A stretch of DNA of 64,000 nucleotides, from positions 127,524-191,523 of the forward strand of contig NZ_JBANRJ010000002.1 in the NCBI RefSeq assembly GCF_037154075.1. The letters run 5' to 3'. A program made the translations under genes and the position numbers. The notes under the pieces were generated by a model. It worked only from the letters and a program-made list of their open reading frames with translations, ran no database searches and was not told the DNA's origin. Shown here piece by piece: positions 17,409 to 26,828 of the stretch (position 1 is the first letter of the stretch; each line of letters starts with the position of its first letter). The stretch comes from Sphingobium aromaticiconvertens. GTDB taxonomy: Bacteria; Pseudomonadota; Alphaproteobacteria; Sphingomonadales; Sphingomonadaceae.

Positions 17409-19463
17409 ATGATCCAGTCCGTGAAGGTCAAGAACCTCTCGCTGTCGAAGGACAATGTCCGTAAATCGAGCCGTGAGGCCGGTATCGATGCCCTAGCCGC
17501 CAGCATCGCAACGCAAGGCTTGTTGCAGAATCTCATCGTTACCCCGCTCAAAAAGGCGGGTCATTTCACCGTCAAGGCGGGCGGGCGCCGGCTGCGCGCA
17601 CTTCAGAGCCTGATCGAACAGGGCACTCTCCCCGTGGACCATGTCGTGCCCGTCCTCGTCCTTACCGACGACGACAACTCGGTCGAGGCGAGCCTCACCG
17701 AGAATTTCCAGCGCGTTCCGATGAACCCGGCGGATGAAAGCACCGCGTTCAACTTCCTCATCCAGAAGGGGATGACCGCCGAGGACGTTGCCAAGCGACA
17801 GGGTGTCACCACCCGCTTCGTCGAGCAGCGGGTGCGGCTTGCCGAGCTTGCACCAAGCGTGTTCCAGGCTCTCGCCGCCGGCGAAATCACCTTGGGGGTC
17901 GCTCAGGCCTATGCCGTGACGAGCGACATCGATCGTCAGGCTCGCGTGTTCGCACAGATGAGCACCTCCTATTACGGCGATCAGCCCGACAACATCCGGC
18001 GTGCGATCCTCAACGGCACGATCAAGGCGAACGATGCCAAGGCGCGGTTTATCGGTCGCGATGCCTATGTCGCCGCAGGCGGCCGCATCGAGAATGATCT
18101 CTTTGCCGCCGAGGGGGACGAGAACTGGATCGACGTCGATCTTCTCGAAGATCTTGCCGGCAAAAAGCTGGAGGCGGCCGCCGCCGAACTCGCGCAGGCC
18201 GAGGGCCTCGCATTCGTGACGCCGATTGCGGCCACCCACGTTCCCTACGATCTCGAGCGCCAGCTTCATGAGTTTCACGCGCCCGCGCGGCCGCTTAGCG
18301 AAGCGGAAAGCGCGCGCGTCGAAGCGCTTTCTGCCGAGAATGACCAACTCATCGAACAGCTTGAGGGCGAATTGACCGAGGGGACGCCGGAGGCCGAGGT
18401 GGCGAACGATCGCCTCGACGAAATCGAACGGGAGCTTGAAGGCATTGAGGATTCCCGTCGCGAGATCGATCCGGCGGTCCGGGCGCAGATCGGGACGTTC
18501 GTTTATATCGGTGGCGATGGCGAAGCCCGCGTTCACACCCGCATGTTCAGTGAGAAGCCGGTTGTCGATCCGAATGCTCCGCCCAAGGTGACGGGCGGTG
18601 GCAATGGTGACGACGGCGCCGGCGACATCGACCATGGACCCAAACTCAGCGCTACGCTGATCGACGAACTGGCGACCCAGCGCCGGCAGATCCTCGTCGC
18701 CCACATCGCCAGTCATCCGGCGTTGGCGCTGGATCTCACCATCTTCCTGATGGCGCAGAATGTCGTCTTCGAGCAGAACTACGTCCGCAATCACTCGACG
18801 CTCAAGTCCAGCGGTGCGCAATTCCCGATCTTCGGCTTCCGCGACGAAGGGTCGATGGCGTCGCAGGCCATAGAGGATCAGCGCCAGCGTCTCGATACGA
18901 GCTGGGCCGGTCATAAGACCATGTCCGAACGTTTCGATGCCTTTCGTGCGCTCGACGACGAGGCCCGCGGCAGTTGGGTGGCCTTCTCGATCGCACGCAC
19001 GCTGGAGCCGAGCCTGAACGTTGCCGAGGGCGGACGGTCCAACGGGTTCCATGACCATCTTGGTCGCGCGCTCGACATTCAGGTTGAGCATTGGTGGCGC
19101 CCCACGGCTGAAAACTTCTTCGGCCGCGTCAAGAAGGACGTCATGCTCGACGCGCTCGAGGCCATCGGCGGGCCGATCCTGCGCGGGCGATACAAGGACG
19201 CCAAGAAGGGCGACCTTGCCGCAACCTGCGCCTCGCTCTGCAACGGACAGGGGATCGTCGAGGCCGAAGTCCGCGAAAAGGCAGCCGCCTGGCTGCCGGA
19301 TGCCATGCGCTTCGACGCCATCGAAAAGCCCGAGACCATCGCGCTGCGCTCGACCTTCATCGACGAGGGCGATGATGTCGATCCCGGCGACGATGGTGAC
19401 GACGAGTCCGACCCTGATGACGCGACGCAAGACGGTCAGGAGGATTTGAGTGAGGCGGCCTGA
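17409..19463 (+). CDS. Large ParB/RepB/Spo0J-family nuclease-like protein
   Basis: A 684-aa protein. Residues ~1-110 form the ParB N-terminal domain (GLLQNLIVTPL, AGGRRLRALQ, ENFQRVPMNPADE), followed by a helix-turn-helix (EDVAKRQGVTTRFVEQRVRLAEL). Residues ~290-350 are highly charged and probably coiled-coil; the final ~30 residues are an acidic tail rich in Asp and Glu. It is more than twice the length of a partition ParB and stands with ssb, primase and antirestriction genes rather than with a parA, so a role in plasmid DNA processing or establishment is more likely than centromere binding; this is inference. A fragment of a second copy lies at 1-162. It ends with a strong terminator at 19493. 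Confidence 0.78.
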   Translation: MIQSVKVKNLSLSKDNVRKSSREAGIDALAASIATQGLLQNLIVTPLKKAGHFTVKAGGRRLRALQSLIEQGTLPVDHVVPVLVLTDDDNSVEASLTENFQRVPMNPADESTAFNFLIQKGMTAEDVAKRQGVTTRFVEQRVRLAELAPSVFQALAAGEITLGVAQAYAVTSDIDRQARVFAQMSTSYYGDQPDNIRRAILNGTIKANDAKARFIGRDAYVAAGGRIENDLFAAEGDENWIDVDLLEDLAGKKLEAAAAELAQAEGLAFVTPIAATHVPYDLERQLHEFHAPARPLSEAESARVEALSAENDQLIEQLEGELTEGTPEAEVANDRLDEIERELEGIEDSRREIDPAVRAQIGTFVYIGGDGEARVHTRMFSEKPVVDPNAPPKVTGGGNGDDGAGDIDHGPKLSATLIDELATQRRQILVAHIASHPALALDLTIFLMAQNVVFEQNYVRNHSTLKSSGAQFPIFGFRDEGSMASQAIEDQRQRLDTSWAGHKTMSERFDAFRALDDEARGSWVAFSIARTLEPSLNVAEGGRSNGFHDHLGRALDIQVEHWWRPTAENFFGRVKKDVMLDALEAIGGPILRGRYKDAKKGDLAATCASLCNGQGIVEAEVREKAAAWLPDAMRFDAIEKPETIALRSTFIDEGDDVDPGDDGDDESDPDDATQDGQEDLSEAA

Positions 19464-19492
19464 CGCCTGCTTGCACGGTTCGAGGCGACTTG

Positions 19493-19529
19493 GGGGCGGC
19501 ACTCTTCGCGGAGTGTCGCCCCTCCTTTT
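19493..19529 (+). terminator. Rho-independent terminator
   Basis: GGGGCGGCACTC-TTCGCG-GAGTGTCGCCCC followed by TCCTTTT; 12-bp stem with one G-U pair, 30 bp after the large parB-like gene. Confidence 0.75.
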
Positions 19530-19596
19530 GTGCCCTGGCGGCAATCTCTCTGAGGGGAGGGTGCTGGTCCGGGCCCGCCTCTACCAGATCAGGAGA

Positions 19597-20343
19597 ATGA
19601 CCGTGGCAAAGACCACCGATAAACCGTCGCCCGCCGACACCATCACCAATGCGATCATCGACAGACTCGAAGCGGGCGTACGCCCTTGGGCGAAACCATG
19701 GCGGCCGGGCCTTGGCGGCCGTCCCCTTCGTGCGACCGGCGACCCGTATAAGGGCATCAATTGCTTCTGGCTGTGGCTCTGCGCCGAAGGCGCCGGCTAC
19801 CATTCTCGCACCTGGATGACGTATAAACAGTCACAGGCGCTGGGTGGCCAAGTCCGCGAAGGCGAGCGGTCGCAGATCGCCATCTTTTACAAATCGTACA
19901 GCAAAACCGTGGAGTCGCCCGTTACCGGCGACACGACCGACGAAATGCGACGCGTGCTGCGATCCTACGCTGTCTTCAATGCCGATCAGATCGAGGGGCT
20001 GCCGGAGAAATTTTATCCAAGCCCCCTCAGCGTGGTGGCTCCCGACGACGATCTGCCGGATCGCGCAGAGCGCTTCCTCGATGCCTTTCCGGCGAGGGTT
20101 CACCAGTGCGGCGATCGGGCCTTCTACGACCGTGTTGCCGACAGCATCACAATGCCGCCCGTCGCGTTGTTTTCCACCCGTGCCTATTTCGCTTCGACGT
20201 TAGCGCATGAGGCAGGGCATTGGACCGGCCATCCTGACCGGCTAAACCGAGAGTTTGGCAGGAAATTCGGCGACAACGCCTATGCTTTCGAAGAGCTTTG
20301 CGCCTTATCTGGACAGTCTGCGCCGCCCGCAACATTGCAGTAA
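19597..20343 (+). pseudogene. ardC: ArdC antirestriction protein, interrupted N-terminal part
   Basis: ArdC-type protein: an N-terminal ssDNA-binding region (ITNAIIDRLEAGVRPWAKPW, GDPYKGINCFWLWL) and the metalloprotease-like domain with AHEAGHWTGH (HExxH) near residue 208. Homology stops at AFEELCA (20304). The remaining C-terminal ~74 residues occur at 27206-27430, so the gene has been split by a 6.9-kb element. The final 13 residues here are encoded by the element end. ArdC proteins protect incoming plasmid DNA from restriction. The start at 19597 follows AGGAG; a GTG lies two codons later. Confidence 0.85.
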
Positions 20344-20367
20344 GGTCGGCGATGGACGCCCACGGTA

Positions 20368-20431
20368 GGCAGTAATCAGGCTGGCCGTAGCGCTGACCCA
20401 AGAGCTGGCGGAGGCCAGCCTGATAACTGCC
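20368..20431. repeat. 19-bp inverted repeat at element left end
   Basis: Arms 20368-20386 (GGCAGTAATCAGGCTGGCC) and 20413-20431 match with one mismatch around a 26-bp spacer, just upstream of the first recombinase gene. It could be a recombinase arm/core site or an operator. Confidence 0.6.
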
Positions 20432-20451
20432 GGGCCATAGAGCGCATCGGT

Positions 20452-21849
20452 GTGAGGTCAGCTTCCGGGTGGGGGGTCCGGGGGGAGGGTTTCGCGCCGG
20501 TGTCGATCATTACTGTTTGCGAGCGCCGCGAGGCCAAGGGTCTCGATGCGCATGTGCCGCTGATCCTGCGCGGTGACGCGCTCTATGATCCCGATCTGGA
20601 TCGCTTCTTTCTCGACCTGCCGCTGTCGGGGGTCCGCTCGCGGCACTCGCTTCGCGCCTACGCCTATGATGTTGCGGTCTGGCTTCGCTTTCTCGATGCC
20701 TGCGGCAAGACCGTGTGGGCTGCGACCCGCGACGATGTCGATGCCTATCATCGTGAGCGACGCCGCGACGAGGCCGATCACCGGATCACGGCGGCAAGCT
20801 GGAACCGGGCTGTCGCCAGCCTCGATCGCCTCTACCGCTGGGGCGAGCAGCAAGGGCTGATCGCCGACGCGCCGTTCAGCCGCCGCGCCGTGTGGCAACC
20901 GGCGCAGGGCGGCGGTCGCGGCATGATCGCGGCGCGCAACGACGCCTATGAACGTGTTGCCAGGCGATCGGATGTGCGGTTCGTCACGATGGACGACTAC
21001 CACATTTTCCGCGAGGTCGGCCTGCGCGGCCTCACCCCGGACGGCACCGAGCGCTCCGGCGCTCGCGATCGCAACGGGCTGCGCAACGCGCTGTTCGCCG
21101 ACCTTCTCGTCACCACTGGCCTGCGTCTTGAAGAGGCGTCGGGCCTGCTCGCCGATGAGCTTGCGGCCATCGATCACGACCACGATCAGGCTCAGCAGCT
21201 TTGGCTGCGCCTGCCGCCGCCGCTCACCAAGGGCGACCGGGGACGCAGTGTGCTGGTCCCGCGTCGGCTGCTGCGTCAGATCGCCGCCTATGTCGCCGTC
21301 GAACGCGCCGCAGGCGTGACCAAGTTCGCCGCGCGCGACGGCGCGGCCAAGCTCGAACGACCGATCCCTGTCACCCGCGCCGGTCTCGACCGCATGCGCG
21401 ATGTCTGCACCCCGGAGGAACGATGCCGCCTGATCCTGTGCGACGAGGATGGACCGCCCCACGAGCCGGCGGCGCTATGGCTGACCGAGGTCGGGCAGCC
21501 GGTTCGCCCCAACTCGTGGGAGGTGATCTTCACCCGTGCCTGCAACCGGTGCGCAGAGAACGGTTTGCCGCTGTCGATCAGCCCACACCAGCTTCGCCAC
21601 ACATTCGCAGTTCATATGCTCGCCTTGTTGATCCAGCAGCGACTGCGCGAAGCGGCATTGCCGGCGGGGCCGGCGGAGAGCTATCGGCTGATCCTCGGCG
21701 ACCCGCTGCAACAGGTGCAACGCCTGCTCGGCCACGCGAGCCTCACCACCACCTATATCTACCTCGATCATATCGCGACGCGCGCCGATACGGTGGACGC
21801 GGCCGTCGAGGAGCTGCTCGCGCTGCTGCCGGGACCGCAGGGCGCATGA
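20452..21849 (+). CDS. Tyrosine recombinase 1 of the ardC-carrying element
   Basis: A 465-aa tyrosine recombinase with a complete catalytic set: Arg in TTGLRLEEASGL, His-x-x-Arg in SPHQLRHTFAVHML, and LLGHASLTTTYIYLD with the second His and the Tyr nucleophile. The N-terminal core-binding domain starts around GVRSRHSLRAYAYDVAVWLRF. The GTG at 20452 is the longest start; a GTG at 20500, behind a GGGGGAGGG stretch, is an equally good candidate. It overlaps the next gene by ATGA. Presumably the main catalytic subunit of the trio, because the other two have degenerate catalytic motifs. Confidence 0.8.
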   Translation: MRSASGWGVRGEGFAPVSIITVCERREAKGLDAHVPLILRGDALYDPDLDRFFLDLPLSGVRSRHSLRAYAYDVAVWLRFLDACGKTVWAATRDDVDAYHRERRRDEADHRITAASWNRAVASLDRLYRWGEQQGLIADAPFSRRAVWQPAQGGGRGMIAARNDAYERVARRSDVRFVTMDDYHIFREVGLRGLTPDGTERSGARDRNGLRNALFADLLVTTGLRLEEASGLLADELAAIDHDHDQAQQLWLRLPPPLTKGDRGRSVLVPRRLLRQIAAYVAVERAAGVTKFAARDGAAKLERPIPVTRAGLDRMRDVCTPEERCRLILCDEDGPPHEPAALWLTEVGQPVRPNSWEVIFTRACNRCAENGLPLSISPHQLRHTFAVHMLALLIQQRLREAALPAGPAESYRLILGDPLQQVQRLLGHASLTTTYIYLDHIATRADTVDAAVEELLALLPGPQGA

Positions 21850-23633
21850 GCGGGCATCCCCGCAAGGGCCGGCCTGTCGCTTTCGCGCCGATCACGCCGG
21901 AGTCCGTGCAGCCCGATCCTGTGCTCGGCCTCAAGTTCACGATCGAGGCACGGCATGGCGGAACGGTCCTGATCGATATGACTGGGCTCGTTCCTCGCCC
22001 ACTCGCCATCGCCTTCGCGGGCGCGCTACGTCGGTCAGCGGCGCTCGGCGGCCCCATCGGTGCGGCCAGCGTCATCAAGCAGTATGTAAATGCCTACCGC
22101 CTGTTCTTCGCCTGGCTTGGCGATGACGCGCTGAACGTGGCTGGCGTCAGCGACCTGCGCGCAGTCCATATCGATGGGTTCGCCTCCGCGCTCGAACAGC
22201 GCGGGATGGGCGCGATCCACCGGCACATAACGGTCGGCAAGATCATCAACACATTGCGCGCGATCGAGGCAGACCGGCCCGATCGGATCGCGTCCGACCT
22301 GCATGAGCGGCTGCGCTACACGCTGGCCACATCGGCGGGCCGCTCGACCCCGCGCGATGCTTATAGCCCCTTCGTCGCCCGCGCGTTGCGCGACGCCGCG
22401 AGGACCGATGTCGAAGCGATGTTCCGCCGTCTCGGCGCCGACGACCGGACCGATGAGGGCGACCCGGTCATCGCCAGCGCGCGCGCCGATGTCGAAGCGA
22501 TCATCGCGCGGCAGGGCTTTATCGTCGCAGACCAGCCCGCGCTGAAGAGCCTCTATTTCATGCGCATGCGGCGCGCATTGCCGATCAGCACGCTCATCGA
22601 CGACCTGCATGGCCGCCATCACCTGCTTGCGCGCGATCTGCCGGCGCTGCTCGTGTTGCTCACGCTCGATACCGGCCTCGAGCCCGAGTGCCTGAAGACG
22701 CTGACCGTGGATTGTCTCACCAACCCCCATGCCGGCACGGTGGAGCTGCGCTATCTCAAGCGCCGCGCTCGCGGCGCCGAGCATAAGAGCATGCGCGTCC
22801 GCGACGGCGGTGGTGGCACGCCTGGCGGTCTTATTCGTCGCCTGATCGAGGTCACGGCGACTGCCCGCACGCATCTAAACGACGATCGTATTTGGGTTTA
22901 TCACAACGCTGGCGGCCTGCGGGCAGGTATCCGCCACCCGACGGAACGGATCGATGCCTGGGTGGCGCAGAACGATATTGTCGATGACGACGGCAAGCCG
23001 CTCCACCTGCTGCTCTCCCGGCTCCGCAAGACCCACAAGGCGCTATGGTACACCAAGACCGAGGGGCATATGGCCCGCTTCGCGGTCGGCCACTCGCGCG
23101 AGGTAGCGGCGCGCCACTATGCTGATCTGCCGTCGCTCCGGCCCCTGCACGAGACGGCCGTCGCCGACGCCTTCCGCGCAGCGGTCGCCGCCGCGATGCC
23201 GACCGTGCTTCCGCCCACCGCCGAGCAGGCGTTGCGCAAAGCGCCCGATCAGGCCGAGCCGCTGATGCCGCTGGCTACCGTGGGTCCGTTGCTCGACGGC
23301 GAACAGGATGTCTGGCTCGCCGCCTGCGCGGGCTTCCATAACAGTCCCTTCGCCGAGGCCGGTTCGCCCTGTGCGCAGCCCTTCTGGGGCTGCCTTGATT
23401 GCCCTAACGCCGTCATCACCGCGCGCAAGCTCCCCGCGATCCTGGCTTTCCTCGTCTTCGTCGAAGAGCAGCGGCTGAGCCTGCCCGCGACCGACTGGGC
23501 GGCCAAGTTCGGCCGCGTCCATGCCCGCATCACCGCCCAGGTCGTGCCGGCCTTCTCCGATGCCGTCATCGCCGATGCGCGCCGGCAGATGGAGAGCGAG
23601 CGGCTTTATCTGCCGCCGGAGGCACGCGCATGA
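21846..23633 (+). CDS. Tyrosine recombinase-like protein 2
   Basis: A 595-aa protein with an N-terminal SAM-like region and a C-terminal domain related to tyrosine recombinases, but with altered catalytic positions: DTGLEPECLKTL has Glu where the first Arg normally stands, and LSRLRKTHKALWYTK and FAVGHSREVAARHYAD hold the later Arg/His and the Tyr. Cys-rich segments (CAQPFWGCLDCPNAV) near the C terminus suggest a metal-binding tail. It overlaps both neighbours by ATGA and so is co-translated. It is likely an accessory recombinase subunit, by analogy with other multi-recombinase transposons (inference). Confidence 0.7.
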   Translation: MSGHPRKGRPVAFAPITPESVQPDPVLGLKFTIEARHGGTVLIDMTGLVPRPLAIAFAGALRRSAALGGPIGAASVIKQYVNAYRLFFAWLGDDALNVAGVSDLRAVHIDGFASALEQRGMGAIHRHITVGKIINTLRAIEADRPDRIASDLHERLRYTLATSAGRSTPRDAYSPFVARALRDAARTDVEAMFRRLGADDRTDEGDPVIASARADVEAIIARQGFIVADQPALKSLYFMRMRRALPISTLIDDLHGRHHLLARDLPALLVLLTLDTGLEPECLKTLTVDCLTNPHAGTVELRYLKRRARGAEHKSMRVRDGGGGTPGGLIRRLIEVTATARTHLNDDRIWVYHNAGGLRAGIRHPTERIDAWVAQNDIVDDDGKPLHLLLSRLRKTHKALWYTKTEGHMARFAVGHSREVAARHYADLPSLRPLHETAVADAFRAAVAAAMPTVLPPTAEQALRKAPDQAEPLMPLATVGPLLDGEQDVWLAACAGFHNSPFAEAGSPCAQPFWGCLDCPNAVITARKLPAILAFLVFVEEQRLSLPATDWAAKFGRVHARITAQVVPAFSDAVIADARRQMESERLYLPPEARA

Positions 23634-25792
23634 CCATACCCGCCCATGCCCAAGAGCCTGCCTTCGACGATCGCCCCGTGCTGGCGAGCGCGCCGCTCAA
23701 GGAGGGCCACGCCCGCGAGGAGCTGTCTCGCGTCGGCGACCCGAGCTGGGATCTCGGTCTCGCCGTATTCCGCGAGAACGCCCGGCGCTGCCACGTCACC
23801 GTGCATTTCGACGTGCTCGAACATGCCGATGTGCAGGCGGCGATGCGCGCCTATCTCTACGCCCGTCTCAACGTCGATCTTCCCGGCTACCGCCCGAAGC
23901 TGCCGCCGGCGAGCATTCGCCAGGCATTCAACCGTGCCCGCCGGTTCTTCGCTTTCGCCCGTGAGCGGCTCGGACGGCTCGACGTTTCCCGTATCGATCA
24001 GGCATTGGTCGATGCCTATGCCCGGCACCTTCGTGCCGATCCGGCCCGGCGACCCGTCATCGTCGGCCACCTCCTCGAAGTGGTCCCCGATCTCTATCAC
24101 TATCGTGACCACCTCGCTGGCGGAGGCCTTGCATTCGAGCCCTGGGCCGGACAGGCGCCCGCCCGCGTCGCGGGCTACCGGCATGTCCGGGAGAACCGCA
24201 CGCCGCGGTTCCCGGAAGAGGTCATCGCCGCGCTGCTCGCATGGTCGTTGCGCTACGTCACCGTCTTCGCTGACGACATTCTCGCAGCCCGTCGCGAGCT
24301 TGATCGGCTCGAAGCGCGCCGGGATCGTCTCGTCGCCGCCGACTCCGGCCTCCCGGACGCTGATCGCCGGCAACGTCGCCGCACCCGCCTGAAGGCCTAT
24401 TTCGGTCGCCGACGCCGCGAGGGGCGCGGCGCACCGATCTGGGGCACCGCTCATAACGGCAAGCTGCGCGTCGACCCCAACACCGGCGCCGTGACCCCAC
24501 CGATCAACGCCCATCTCCTGCATCTCCATGCCGGGATCGACGTGCAGGCCGAGCCAGGCGCGCATCTCCTGCTGACCGGCGGTGAAGCGAGGTTGATCGA
24601 CGCAGTGGCGGCCGAGCTGGGGGTAGAGGTCGGCGGCATGGACACGCCGATCTCGATCGATCCCGAGAGCGGTCGGCCATGGCGCGAGCGCTTCGACGCG
24701 AAGACTCTCGCACACGAGGAACGGGTGCTCCAGGCCGCCGCCTATATCGTGTGCGCCTACCTGACCGGCATGCGCGACTGCGAGGTGCAGGCGATGCGGC
24801 GCGGGTGTCTCTCTATCGCGCGCAGTGAGGACGGCCTGATCGAGCGGCATCGCATCCGATCGACCATCTACAAGCGCCGGGCGGCCGTGGGCGAGGCGGC
24901 GAGCTGGGTGACGATCGAGCCGGTCGCCGATGCGATCACGGTGCTCGAACGCCTGTCGGCAGGACCGGCGCGCGCCAGCGGCAGCGATACGCTCTGGCCG
25001 GTGCTGCGCGCGAGCGCCGTCTCCAAGACGCATCTGTCGAGCGAGGTGGTCCGTCAGCTCAACACCTTCCGCGATCACCTCAACACCGCCTTCGGCAGCC
25101 CCGATATGCCGGTCATCCCGCCCGGTCCCGATGGCAAGCCGTGGCGCATCACGACGCGGCAGTTCCGGCGCACGATCGCGTGGCACATCGCCAACCGTCC
25201 GTTCGGCACCATCGCCGGCATGATCCAGTACAAGCACGCCTCGGTCGCCGCGTTCGAAGGCTATGCCGGGACCAGCGCTTCGGGGTTTCGCGCCGAGGTC
25301 GAGGCGCAGCGCCGGCTCGGTCGGACTGATGACCTGCTGGACTATTTCGACCGGCGTCAGGGCGGCGCATCGCTTGGAGGGCCGGCGGGACCGCGTATCG
25401 GGCGGACGCTCGACGATGCCGCCGTTCAACTCGGGCCATTGCCCGCCATGATCGCCGATCGCGCCCGCCTGCGCGTCATGCTCGCCAGCGTCGCGCGCAC
25501 CTTCCATGTCGGCCCGCTCGCGGATTGCTTCTTCGATCCCGCGACCGCGCTCTGCCTCAAGCGCGTGACGACCCCCGATCCCGCGCAGCCACTCACCGCC
25601 CTGTGCGAGCCGACCCGCTGTCCCAACGCCTGCATCACCGTCCGCCACAGGCCGGCCTGGGAACGCGCGGCGGCCGATGCCAGGGCGCATCTACGCGAAC
25701 GGCGCATCTCCGATCTCCAGCGTCAAGCTCTCCAGCGCGAGCTCGATCGCCTGACCGCGGTGATTGCCGGGATCGATCCTCCCGCGCCGTAG
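23630..25792 (+). CDS. Tyrosine recombinase-like protein 3
   Basis: A 720-aa protein. YLTGMRDCEVQAMRRGC resembles the first catalytic-Arg block; RQFRRTIAWHIANRPFG and MIQYKHASVAAFEGYAG stand at the His-x-x-Arg and Tyr positions, with the His-x-x-Arg altered. The C-terminal region has paired Cys (CFFDPATALCL, CEPTRCPNAC) resembling the tail of protein 2. It is the last of the three coupled genes. Long proteins of this kind accompany two other recombinases in several actinobacterial and alphaproteobacterial elements; the exact role is unknown. The opposite strand also shows a long open frame here, which is a GC-rich shadow. Confidence 0.7.
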   Translation: MTIPAHAQEPAFDDRPVLASAPLKEGHAREELSRVGDPSWDLGLAVFRENARRCHVTVHFDVLEHADVQAAMRAYLYARLNVDLPGYRPKLPPASIRQAFNRARRFFAFARERLGRLDVSRIDQALVDAYARHLRADPARRPVIVGHLLEVVPDLYHYRDHLAGGGLAFEPWAGQAPARVAGYRHVRENRTPRFPEEVIAALLAWSLRYVTVFADDILAARRELDRLEARRDRLVAADSGLPDADRRQRRRTRLKAYFGRRRREGRGAPIWGTAHNGKLRVDPNTGAVTPPINAHLLHLHAGIDVQAEPGAHLLLTGGEARLIDAVAAELGVEVGGMDTPISIDPESGRPWRERFDAKTLAHEERVLQAAAYIVCAYLTGMRDCEVQAMRRGCLSIARSEDGLIERHRIRSTIYKRRAAVGEAASWVTIEPVADAITVLERLSAGPARASGSDTLWPVLRASAVSKTHLSSEVVRQLNTFRDHLNTAFGSPDMPVIPPGPDGKPWRITTRQFRRTIAWHIANRPFGTIAGMIQYKHASVAAFEGYAGTSASGFRAEVEAQRRLGRTDDLLDYFDRRQGGASLGGPAGPRIGRTLDDAAVQLGPLPAMIADRARLRVMLASVARTFHVGPLADCFFDPATALCLKRVTTPDPAQPLTALCEPTRCPNACITVRHRPAWERAAADARAHLRERRISDLQRQALQRELDRLTAVIAGIDPPAP

Positions 25793-25921
25793 ACCACCCC
25801 GGCTGTTGGCGGAGTCCTGCGCCGGTCGGCGCGCCCGCGCAACGGCTTCGCCGTCCTTCGCTTCGCTGCGGCCCTGACGGGTGCGCGAGCCCCCCTGTGC
25901 CCGGCGCGAACGGGCCTCCGC

Positions 25922-25942
25922 CGCCGGGGATGGTCCCCGGCG
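25922..25942 (+). promoter_or_regulatory. Leader stem-loop before second ardC
   Basis: CGCCGGGG-ATGGT-CCCCGGCG: perfect 8-bp stem with loop ATGGT, 19 nt before the ardC start codon. Confidence 0.5.
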
Positions 25943-25961
25943 CGAGAACGGAGAACAGATC

Positions 25962-26828
25962 ATGTCAGCCTCACCACGCTCAGACGTCTACGCTCGCGTC
26001 ACGCAAGCGATCGTCGACGCCATCGAAGCCGGCACCGGCACCTGGCGCATGCCGTGGCATCATTCCGGCGCCGACGTCACCCGCCCGACCAACGTCGCCA
26101 GCGGCAAGCCCTATCGCGGCATAAATACGGTCTCGCTCTGGGCGGCCGCCTATGGCAGCGGCTATGCGAGCGGGGTCTGGGGCACCTATCGCCAGTGGCA
26201 GGCGCTCGGCGCGCAGGTCCGCAAGGGCGAGCACGCCAGCCTCGGCGTCCTCTGGAAGGAGTTTCGCGCGAAGGGTGACGAAGCCAGCGACGATGATGGC
26301 GACCACCGACGGCTTTTCGCCAAGGCGTTCAGCCTGTTCAACGCCGATCAGATCGATGGCTATGCGCCCGAACCGGGGCCGGTCCTGCCCGAGAGCGAAC
26401 GCCTCGCCGCCGCCGAAGCCTTCATCGCCGCGCTCGGCATCGATACCGTCTACGGCTCGGCCAGCGCCTATTATCACATCGCCGAAGACCGCATCCACAT
26501 GCCGGATTTCAGCGCCTTCCACGACGCCCACGGCTTCTACGCCACCCATATTCACGAGGCAGCTCATGCCAGTGGCGCAGCCCATCGGCTCGACCGGGGT
26601 TTCAGCACCAAGTGGACCAAGCACGCGCTCGCCATGGAGGAAGCGACCGCCGAGCTGACCGCATCGTTCCTGCTCGCCGATCTCGGGATCGCGCACGAAC
26701 CGCGACCCGATCACGCGGCCTACATCGCCTCCTGGCTGCAACTGCTCAAGGACGAGCCCCGGGCGATCTTCACCGCGGCGAGCAAGGCGCAGGCGGCGGC
26801 CGACTGGATGCACACCCGGCAGCCATGA
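25962..26828 (+). CDS. ardC: ArdC antirestriction protein (complete, element-borne)
   Basis: A 288-aa complete ArdC: N-terminal ssDNA-binding part (DVYARVTQAIVDAIEAGTG, WRMPWHH, GKPYRGINTVSLW), middle (AFSLFNADQIDGY), HExxH motif in THIHEAAHASGAAHR near residue 205, then a full C-terminal domain (ATAELTASFLLADLGI and HAAYIASWLQLLKDEP) that is missing from the disrupted copy at 19597. It protects DNA during transfer by blocking restriction. It lies inside the three-recombinase element, so it is cargo that replaces the function destroyed by the insertion. RBS GGAGAA. It differs clearly in sequence from the disrupted copy. Confidence 0.88.
   Translation: MSASPRSDVYARVTQAIVDAIEAGTGTWRMPWHHSGADVTRPTNVASGKPYRGINTVSLWAAAYGSGYASGVWGTYRQWQALGAQVRKGEHASLGVLWKEFRAKGDEASDDDGDHRRLFAKAFSLFNADQIDGYAPEPGPVLPESERLAAAEAFIAALGIDTVYGSASAYYHIAEDRIHMPDFSAFHDAHGFYATHIHEAAHASGAAHRLDRGFSTKWTKHALAMEEATAELTASFLLADLGIAHEPRPDHAAYIASWLQLLKDEPRAIFTAASKAQAAADWMHTRQP

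Noticed and set aside
17493..19544. A 683-codon open frame antisense to the large parB-like gene
   Set aside because: Composition is that of a reverse shadow (His-, Arg- and Gly-rich, no domains), while the plus strand has a ParB domain and RBS.
23606..25690. A 694-codon open frame antisense to recombinase-like protein 3
   Set aside because: No recognisable domain. The plus-strand gene is coupled by ATGA to its neighbour and has recombinase-like motifs.
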